Positions 57,301-64,000 of a DNA stretch of 64,000 nt are shown here, piece by piece (positions within the stretch are counted from its first letter, which is position 1; every line of letters begins with the position of its first letter). Position numbers and translations under genes: made by a program. A model generated the notes under the pieces. The model was not told where the DNA came from. It saw only the letters and a list, made by a program, of their open reading frames with translations, and did no database searches. Source of the stretch: Ectobius pallidus (Eukaryota; Arthropoda; Insecta; Blattodea; Ectobiidae); the NCBI GenBank assembly GCA_964059195.1, contig CAXKWD010000011.1, positions 31,234,566 to 31,298,565 on the forward strand. Direction: 5' to 3'.

Positions 57301-59529
57301 GCCATTATGCATATCATAGATTCTTTTAACCTCAAAAGTAATGCTAGTTATACGGCTCGTGCTATACGAAGGAAAATTGGGTGGAGCTTCAACAGGACCC
57401 ACCTGTGTGAGTAACGAATGATAGCAAGGCAACACTGCCCAGTTCAGATAACTCCGTGCCTAACAGAAACGTTACTTTGTGCAATTTCAATTACGAGGCA
57501 AAGCTATACATATAGAGTAGGATCAAAAAGTAGTAGGACTGAATTAATTTAATTTTTTTTATTGAACTATTGGGTACAAATCCTTAGTAGTCCTCGAAGT
57601 AACACTCTTGTGGTACGACACGAGTATATCGCGATTCCCACTGCGCGTATGCCTTCTGGAACTCGCTTTCCGGGATCCCCTTCAGAGACGTCGTCACAAC
57701 CCCTTGGACGTCTTCTACAGACCAGTATCGGTTTACTTTGAGGTCCCACTTGAGCCACGGGAAGAGGAAGAAGTCCGGCAGTGCCAGATCAGGACTTTAG
57801 GGGGGTGGGGAAACGTAGCCACCCTGTGCTTGGCCAGAAACTCCCTCACCAGCAGCGCGGTGAAGCTTTCCAAGAATCGGCGATGTCTGGCCGCACGCGG
57901 AGGATGAATGTTTGTGCGCCGGTCAGAGTCCAGGAGTGCCTTCACTTTGGCCACATTTTCATCAATCCTTGAAGTTGATGGGCAACCAGAACGCTGGTCA
58001 TCTTCGACGAGCTCCCGCCCCTCCCGGAACAGCTTATGCCATTCGAACACTGTTGACCAGCTCATGACAGCATCCTTATTCTTCTTCTTCTTCAATGGCA
58101 TCACGGCCCTTTTAGTCTAGCCTTAGCCGCCCTGGTAACAGCTGTCCATTCCCCTCTGTCCAGTGCTTTCGTTCTCCATCTCTTAACTCCTAGAGTTCTC
58201 AGATCCTTCTCGACGTTGTCCATCCATCTTAGCTTTTGTCGTCCCACATTACGCCTTCCTTCTGGTTTTGAGCTGATAGTTAATTTTGGGATCCTATCAT
58301 CCTCCATTCTAATGACATGTCCTAGCCATTCCAGTCTTCGTGCTTTGATCTCTGATATGATATCTGGTGAATCATACTGATATTCCAACTCCAAGTTGTA
58401 TCTTATCCTCCACTTACCGTTTTCAAGCTTTGGCCCATAGATCTTCCTTAACATTTTCCTTTCCCATGTCATTAGGTACTGTTCCATACTTTTGGACAAC
58501 GTCCAAGTCTCACTACCATATAAAACAATTGGTCTGATGACCGTTTTATATACCCTCACCTTTGCCTTCTTACTTATATATCTTTTGGTTAAAAAGACAG
58601 CATCCTTATGGGCATCCTTAATCATTCCGAGGGTCTCCGTTGCGGTTTTCCCGAGTTTGACGCAAAATTTAATGGCGTAGCGCTGCTCGAGATTTTTCTC
58701 CATCTTGGATCGCGACGACACTTCTTAACAGAGGTTCACGGAAATCGACGTGCTTACTCTCTGCTTGCTTGCAGGCGTCTGGAAAAAATATTGGTCTCTT
58801 GGGAAGGCTCCCCACTACCACGCCCAGGTGATCAGACCGCCCTCCACTGCTCCGTTTGCGCTACAGAAATTCAGTCCTACCACTTTTTGATCCTACCCTG
58901 TAAACCAAAATGTTCATGTGTACCATGAGAAAGAAGAAATGTTTCTGAAGTCAGCTGTACAAAAACCATGTTTTTATGATAAGTGGTTGTCGAGTTAGAA
59001 GCTTTTGATTGATAAATAATATTGATTATGAATCATGCTCCTCCCGGGAGTAGCCGCAGGAAATCAACGTTCTCTTTATTTTTTCTGGCAAGTGTGGCAT
59101 CAGTGCACAAAAAGTCGGCAGGGTTTGGCACGCACATTTTCCTTTGTATGGCATGAGCCTTATAGTGTTGATCAATCAATGCTCTATGTGACAGCAGGCT
59201 TATGCACAAGACTAGTGTTGCATTTACCAGCTGCACATCTATAAGTAACACGGTTAGACATAGCTTAAGGATGACTTATGCCGTGTTCAACCCAAACACA
59301 GTTCAACACTAGTGAAACAACTTTTATTAGTAAGACTGACAGTCTCTCCATTAAATTTGAAAGAAACTCACCCTCTGAAGGGCAAATCCATACAGGTAGG
59401 GTCCCAACACATGCCATCATTGATCGTATCAGGTGGGGGGCACTGGAGGTACAAGTGTGTCAGGGTTCGACAGCGACTGAAACAACCCACATCACTGTCT
59501 CCCATTCTTGTCTCCCTTAAATCGAGAAT
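53053..59529 (-). CDS. Leucine-rich-repeat protein (possibly F-box/LRR), last two coding exons
   Basis: Two minus-strand exons, 59372-59529 and 53053-54358, join in phase across a 5.0-kb intron to give 487 visible residues and a stop. Exon A encodes an LRR unit (ILDLRETRMGDSDVGCFSRC, then TLTHLYLQCP). Exon B starts with an acidic stretch (NSSEDEETAAQRRR), then about 300 residues of low-complexity Ser/Glu/Gln/Pro sequence, and ends with two LRR-like units: ITDTALLYLQKLPSLRYLDV and TSVTEDGVLRFRLNRP. ITD...L..L..LP.LR.LD is characteristic of cysteine-containing/F-box-type LRRs, as in substrate adaptors of SCF ubiquitin ligases. The F-box itself, if present, lies to the right of the window. I do not recognise a specific ortholog. 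Transposons, including most of a Copia element, occupy its introns. Confidence 0.8.
54430..55615 (+). other. Purine-rich stretch in the LRR gene intron
   Basis: The plus strand is markedly A/G-rich for over 1 kb (pyrimidine-rich on the transcribed strand). Frames on both strands lack domains. It may be the 5' part of the LINE whose 3' end is at 55620-56180, but no coding homology was recognised. Confidence 0.35.
55620..56180 (+). mobile_element. RNase H and C-terminal part of a non-LTR retrotransposon
   Basis: Read plus: FQWIPSHCGILGNDNADVLA (RNase H, the SHCGI and GNDNAD blocks), a frameshift near 55800, then FRLVTGHDCLAKHLQRIGIF and CPLCNSNQEMDLEHLKTC (a C-terminal Cys/His motif) to a stop at 56158. 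An ACAACAACA tail follows. It is the 3' end of an RNase H-bearing LINE; the rest is missing or unrecognisable. Confidence 0.82.
56370..56525 (+). pseudogene. mariner transposase fragment
   Basis: Read plus, the translation includes FDHHPYSSDLAPNDFHLVLH and YLGGKHFNDD, the region around the last catalytic Asp of mariner-type transposases. Only about 50 codons remain. Confidence 0.7.
56553..57053. mobile_element. Left-truncated relic of the hAT MITE family at 1153-2145
   Basis: TTTGTAATTTAACGTCATAT, TTTCAGTTATAAATTCGGTA and the right end TTTAGGTCACAAACATCCGA repeat the order seen in the 1.15-2.15 kb element. The left terminal repeat is missing and only one copy of the internal 206-bp unit is partly present. 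Confidence 0.75.
57054..57510. other. Intron of the LRR gene, nothing assigned
   Basis: Short frames (56942-57214 plus, 57029-57244 minus) without domains. Confidence 0.35.
57513..58900 (-). mobile_element. Internally deleted mariner element with a LINE insertion
   Basis: Terminal repeats TAGAGTAGGATCAAAAAGTA and, from the right, CAGGGTAGGATCAAAAAGTG, flanked by TA. On the minus strand the transposase N-terminus reads EQRYAIKFCVKLGKTATETL (near 58690), is cut by the LINE at 58080-58595, resumes as SWSTVFEWHKLFREGRE and VEDDQRSGCPSTSRIDENVA (57960-58060), then jumps by a deletion to REFLAKHRVATFPHPPK and the C-terminal part near 57600-57780 in a shifted frame. The middle catalytic region is lost, so the element is inactive. 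Confidence 0.9.
58080..58595 (-). mobile_element. 5'-truncated LINE inserted in the mariner gene
   Basis: Flanked by a 14-bp target duplication, GACAGCATCCTTAT (58066-58079 and 58596-58609). The minus strand encodes a LINE C-terminus: VYKTVIRPIVLYGSETWTLS, ARRLEWLGHVIRMEDDRIPK and GRRNVGRQKLRWMDNVEKDL, typical of the RTE-like/Jockey-like thumb and C-terminal block, ending in a (GAA)n tail. It is still open through the mariner junction (58101-58721), so insertion is fairly recent. Confidence 0.9.
58903..59371. other. Intron of the LRR gene, unassigned
   Basis: 59040-59250 is open on both strands (59035-59244 plus, 59033-59251 minus) and less AT-rich than its flanks. AACACTAGT occurs at about 59295 and its inverse ACTAGTGTT at about 59210. 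Possibly an old element; no domain recognised. Confidence 0.3.
59372..59529 (-). CDS. LRR gene, penultimate exon
   Basis: Acceptor ATTATTTTTAG before 59529 and donor GAGG/GTGAGT at 59372. The 158 nt are open in one frame as 52 codons plus two bases, and those two bases with the first base of the next exon make a Gly codon. The encoded DTINDGMCWDPTCMDLPFRG has no known motif, but the first 30 residues fit an LRR. Confidence 0.78.
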
Positions 59530-59956
59530 CTAAAAATAATGGAAAAAGGTAGATTAAATGATTTACAAAGTAAATTTAATTTTAAAAACTGATTTACTCT
59601 TAAGCCTGAATTTTTTCTTTCAGCCTGATACATACGTGAAAAATATCTTATCACTTTATATCCAAACAATTACAGTTCTCTAATAAGAATATAGTTCAGT
59701 TAAGATGATAGACCTCATATCTCCAAAATGACAACAGCAAAGAAAACGTAATTCCAACATTGTAAGCATGTAAAGTTCACACAACAATCAGTTTAGCACC
59801 AAAATCGAGTGTTCTTCCCATACGAGGTATGACCAGAAAGATAGAGCTGCATTTTCTGAATATTTGAAATAGTAACCTGAAATTGGCTAATTTCAGAGAC
59901 ATAAGATCTCTTCATTACAGATGATTATATATAAAAACCACTAATTTTCTTAATTA

Positions 59957-60609
59957 TGAGGGCCATCCTTAGAGTAAGTTTCCCTGAGGCTGTTTACAGA
60001 GACAAAACACAACTTCATGGATATGCACCAGATACTGCAAGTATTCAGCTATTTTTCAACATATTTGCCACCAGACTTGAGACATTTTTCATTCCGTGGG
60101 GCCCACATTTGAATACCTGTGTCGGAGAAGTCTGCCGCCTGCAATTTGAACCACTGTGTGACAATCATCTCCGCCTGTCTGTCATTCTTTCTTTCCTTGA
60201 GGTGTAGGAAAAGATGGAAATCACTGGGAGCGAGGTCCGGGCTGTAGGGTGGATTTTTAAACATCTCCCAGCAAGTTTCCTGCAGAAATTCGACCGGGAG
60301 GTGTTTAAACATTCGCCCAGATCTCACTCCTAGCGATTTCCATCTTTTTCTACGCCTCAAGAAATAACAGAGAATGACAGGCAGGCAGAGAAGGTTGTCA
60401 CACAGCGGTTCAAATCCCAGGTGGCAGACTTCTCCAACACAGGTATTAAAATGTTGGTCCCACAGAATGAAAAATATCTCAATTCCTGTGGTGAATACAC
60501 TGAAAAATACCTGAACACTTGCTGTATCTGTTGCAATTAACATTTCCATGAAATCGTGTTTTGTTTCTGTAAGCGGCTTCAGGGAAACTTACTTTATGGA
60601 TGGCCCTTG
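59957..60609. mobile_element. Foldback element C made of inverted mariner 3' ends
   Basis: Flanked by TA. It starts TGAGGGCCATCCTTAGAGTA and ends with the inverse of CAAGGGCCATCCATAAAGTA. The two arms of about 325 bp meet near 60282 with almost no spacer. Each encodes the mariner 3' end; on the minus strand the left arm reads [20 protein letters not shown] (the last catalytic Asp region) and on to KCLKSGGKYVEK and stop. The palindrome makes a 166-codon open frame (60049-60549 minus) that is an artefact of the inversion, not a gene. Same family as element B at 17230-17917. Confidence 0.88.
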
Positions 60610-60611
60610 TA

Positions 60612-61115
60612 TTTAACACGATGTAAACTTCCACATTAATTATTAATTTGGAAGTTTACACAACGAAGCTGTGGAATTATGAAAATACGAGTGGAGCTTT
60701 TATACACAGAAGTTCACTAAAATTACTTCACTTATTATTTCAATATTAACTGGTACATTACTTAGAAAAGGAGATTTCCAATTATTGTCAGCCTTCTGTC
60801 ATGGATGTTGTTGTTAGGGCTGAATTAATTTCCCAATTATAATAATTACTAATTATAATAATTGGTCTAGGGTGTCCAAGTCAAGAAAGTTAAGAACGTG
60901 TGGACCATTGCTTTGTGTAAGTTGAGGTGAAATGAAGATGGAGCATGGCGTTACTCATTGGCTCAACATGTAAACATTCAGTCATAATAGGGAACAAAAT
61001 AATTATTTGCATTACTTACTTAATTAATGGCAACAAGGCACTACCATTACCATCTATCTTCAGATTTAAGTTTTATTTAGTATTTTATGCAATCAAAATT
61101 GTGAAAATGTTCAAT
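60612..61115. other. Intron of the LRR gene, nothing assigned
   Basis: AT-rich. A small inverted AATTATAATAATT pair lies near 60836-60865. Confidence 0.35.
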
Positions 61116-61119
61116 GGAT

Positions 61120-61318
61120 TGCAGGAATAAACTAAGAACAACTCCCGTTCATTCGGATGAACAAAGGAATATATTTAGCACAAGGTACACTGCATAAACA
61201 TGGCTACACACAGAGCAGAGATTAACACAACTACCCACAGGTGGCGTTGGCGCTTGATGCGGGTGAACAAGTGAAGGATTAATCGCACAAATTGTTTCTC
61301 GTACAAAATACTTTAACA
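61120..61318 (-). repeat. Putative 3' LTR of the Copia element
   Basis: Starts 5'-TG (TGTTAAAGTATTTTG on the minus strand, next to a short GAAGG purine tract) and ends with CA (ATTCCTGCA). Its length would be 199 bp. The 5' LTR is outside the window, so the borders could not be confirmed by comparing the two. Confidence 0.45.
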
Positions 61319-61353
61319 CCTTCACATGTGCGAATAATCAAAAACTCAAAAAG

Positions 61354-63974
61354 TCAAAACTTCAAGCCCATGTTCTGCACACATGATCGAAGTCTTGGCG
61401 CAAACAGTCCTTTCGTTAAGGCATCTGCTGTCATCTCTTCTGTTCTTGCGAAACGTACATCAATATCCCCACCTTCCTGTGCTTCTCTGACGAAGTGATG
61501 ACGGATGTCGATGTGCTTTGTTCGAGGCCTGTAAGCTTGGTTCTTTGTCAAGTCAATCACCCCTCTGTTGTCATTGAAAATGACAGTTGGGAACAGCACC
61601 AGGGATGGTTCCAGCTCCCGTGCCAGTGCACGCAACCACAGTGTCTCCTGACAGGCGGCTGAGAGAGCCATATATTCGGCCTCGGTGGTAGACAATGCTA
61701 CCGAACTCTGCCTCTTGCTCTGCCAAACAATGGGACCTCCTTGAAACAGAAAAATGCTTCCTGTGATTGAGCGGCGATCGTCACTGTCATTGGCCCAATC
61801 AGCATCACAATACCCAATATATCCATTCTGTCCAGCTGTCGGGTCACTGGAGAATTCTATTTTTGCATTTGCAGTACCCTGGAGGTAGCGCAAAATTCTC
61901 TTGACTGCTGTCCAGTGCTGTTTTCCAGGATTTTGCATGTAGCGACTCACACTGCTGACTGCAAAAGAAATGTCCGGCCTTGTACCCTGACTGGCATAGA
62001 GTAGACTGCCCACTGCCTCACGATATGGAACACCTTTCATTTCCTCAATTTCTTTCTGGGTTTTTGGTTCCATGTCCTTGGTTAGCTTGCTGTTCGGGTC
62101 ATACGGAGTAGATACAGGTTTAGAGTCGCACATACCAAACTTCTGGAGAATCTTCTGGATGTATGCGCTCTGGTCCAACCAAACCTTTTTCACCTTGCGA
62201 TCTCTGGAGATTCTCATGCCAAGAAGCTGCTTTGCTTCCCCGAGGTCCTTCATATTGAAGGTTTGTGAAAGTTTCTCCTTCAGCAACACCTTTTCTTGCT
62301 TATCACTTGCCACGATCAATAGATCGTCGACGTAGACGGCAATAATGACGATGCCTGCTTTGGTTTTCTTGACATATACACAGGGATCCGCTTCCGTTCT
62401 CTTGAATTTCATCCCTGTCAGCGAATCATGTAGTCTCTTGTTCCATGCTCGACCACTTTGTTTCAAACCGTACATTGATTTTTGGAGCCGCCAGACTTCA
62501 CTTTCATCTTTGGGGTTTCGAAGCTCTCTCGGTGGTTTCACATAGATCTCTTCTTCGATGTTCCCATGTAAATATGCAGCTGTCACGTCCATCTGATCCA
62601 TTTCCAGATCATGCTTGGCTGCCAGTGCACAAAGAAATCGTATTGATGTGTAGCGAACCACTGGGGAGTAGGTTTCACTATAATCAATCCCCTCTACTTG
62701 GCTGCAACCTCTGACTACTAGTCTCGCTTTATAGCGTTGTGTGTTTCCAACTGAGTCTTTCTTAACTTTGAAAACCCATTTGGTATCAAGCGCTCTCTTT
62801 CCATCGGGTAGTCTCGCTGGGAGCCAGGTATTGTTGGAAACAAGGGAGTCGTATTCCTCTTGCATTGCCCTTTTCCACTTATCTCTGTCTGATGAACTCA
62901 GAGCTTCTGCAACATTCTCTGGGTTTGCTGGATCATGGCTCACGGTGAGGTATGTGACATAATCTTCCATTTTGACTGGTTTATGTGGCCTCGTTGACCT
63001 ACGGAGAATAGTGCCTCCGGTTTCATCCTCTTCGACTGCGTTTTCAGCGGGTAGGTCTGTATTGCTTGTTAATTCTGAGTCAGCTTCTCTTTCTTTTCCT
63101 TCTTCATTGAAGTCTTCCAACAGAGTAGCTGGCGAAGGAGTTCTGTCGACATTCTCGGACTCAGAGTTTTCTAGAAATATTACATCTCGGCTTTTTGTGA
63201 TCTGGCCAGTTTTTGGGTCCATGAGACGGTATCCCTTTGAATCTTCACAGTAGCCGACGAACAGGAGCTTTTCGCTCTTTGGGTCCAGCGTCTGACGTAA
63301 CTCTTGCGGGATATGGGCATATGCAGAGCAACCAAAAATTCTCAGATGCGCCAAGCTCGGTGTGCATCCCGTCCATAACTCTTCTGGCATTGCTCCGCCT
63401 ATCGCCGAGTTTGGGGATCTGTTTCCTAAATAAACTGCGGTAGACACTGCTTCAGCCCAATATCTTTTCGGAAGACCTGCATCAAAGAGCATACTCTTTG
63501 CTCTCTCTATGATGGTTCGGCTCTCTCTCTCTCTGCTACGCCGTTCTGTTGGGGCGTGTATCTGACTGTCAGCTGGTGTTTAATTCCAGATTCCTTCAAG
63601 TAAGTTTCCATTTCGTTACTTAAGTACTCTCGACCATTGTCAGTCCTAAGTGTCTTGATCCTACGTCCTGTTTGATTCTCAATCAATGCCTTGAATTCCA
63701 CAAAGGTTTTCTTCACTTGATTCTTGTGCTTGAGGAAAAACACAAAGGTTTTCCTGCTATAGTCATCCACAAAGGTGAGGAAATACCGGGATCCACCGAT
63801 GGATTTGTTTTCCATAGAGCCACAAACATCTGAATGCAACATGTCCAATATCCCTGTTGTTTTTATTCTACTTCTCTGAAATGGCTCTCTGTGATGCTTG
63901 CCCTGAATACAAGGTTCACAAGGTGGATGTCCAGTGTTCGGAAAGTTTACCTTAGTCTCTGGGTTTTTGCTCAA
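61354..63974 (-). mobile_element. Copia-type LTR retrotransposon, 3' part of pol, runs off the right edge
   Basis: Two minus-strand frames cover the end of the polyprotein. 63507-63974: the pre-integrase zinc-binding end (CEPCIQGKHHREPF) and integrase core (SDVCGSM, FVDDYSRKT, TDNGREYLS, PQQNGVAE). 61354-63492: integrase C-terminal part, a hydrophilic linker, reverse transcriptase (WVFKVKKDSVG to the catalytic YVDD near residue 387) and RNase H (CDADWANDSDDRRS, TEAEYMALS). The order integrase, reverse transcriptase, RNase H defines Copia (Pseudoviridae-like) elements; no envelope frame is present. A single break lies at a (CT)7 run at 63521-63534 where the frame shifts; the rest is open for over 2.1 kb. 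It lies in the LRR gene, in the same direction, presumably in an intron. Gag, protease and the 5' LTR lie outside the window. Confidence 0.93.
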
Positions 63975-64000
63975 GTCGGTGACACTCTTGTAGTTTAAAT

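Noticed and set aside
60049..60549. 166-codon minus-strand frame that could pass as a gene
   Set aside because: It spans both arms of a palindrome; half of it is the antisense of the other half and the rest is mariner transposase.
61354..63974. Endogenous retrovirus
   Set aside because: Integrase precedes reverse transcriptase and there is no envelope frame in the visible part; this order is that of Copia elements.

Overview
This window is nuclear DNA from a large, AT-rich, transposon-dense animal genome. It is most likely an insect, and the mix of element families fits a hemimetabolous insect such as a cockroach; the species is an inference. Genes have short exons, GT-AG introns of up to 8.9 kb and no operon layout. 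Most open reading frames longer than 60 codons belong to mobile elements or are chance.

Two host genes lie on the minus strand. (1) A complete gene for the beta subunit of mitochondrial processing peptidase (M16 metallopeptidase, PMPCB type) runs from 38791 down to 12860. It has eight coding exons that join in phase to 474 codons plus a stop and keeps all zinc ligands. A GT donor five bases past the stop and an acceptor at 11066 suggest an extra 3'UTR exon ending near a polyadenylation signal at 10846-10851. (2) The last two coding exons of a leucine-rich-repeat protein (possibly F-box/LRR) occupy 59372-59529 and 53053-54358. They join exactly in phase, and the 5' part of the gene lies beyond the right edge.

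The rest is mobile DNA. 0-10.4 kb: inverted-repeat MITEs, a hAT MITE with internal tandem repeats, tRNA-derived SINEs, a piggyBac MITE in TTAA, two hAT elements with 8-bp target duplications, a LINE tail and an unexplained insert between 13-bp direct repeats. 10.4-38.8 kb (the peptidase gene): a near-perfect palindrome, a mariner foldback element, a Penelope-like element with a GIY-YIG domain, a pogo/Tigger MITE, SINEs, a second mariner foldback, further palindromes and three hAT elements. 38.9-53 kb (between genes): a SINE-bearing MITE, a 5'-truncated LINE with a 790-codon open frame, a broken ZBED-like hAT transposase, an inverted SINE pair, LINE 3' ends, direct repeats and a pogo/Tigger MITE. 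54.4-64 kb (introns of the LRR gene): LINE RNase H remnants, a hAT relic, a deleted mariner carrying a LINE insertion, a third mariner foldback and the 3' half of a Copia element running off the right edge.

The most unusual pattern is three foldback elements of similar length (684, 688 and 653 bp), each flanked by TA and each built from head-to-head copies of the 3' end of a mariner transposase gene. All sit in introns or the 3'UTR/3' flank of host genes, where transcripts could fold into long hairpins. Two perfect palindromes that seem to carry Penelope-like 3' ends are a second case.
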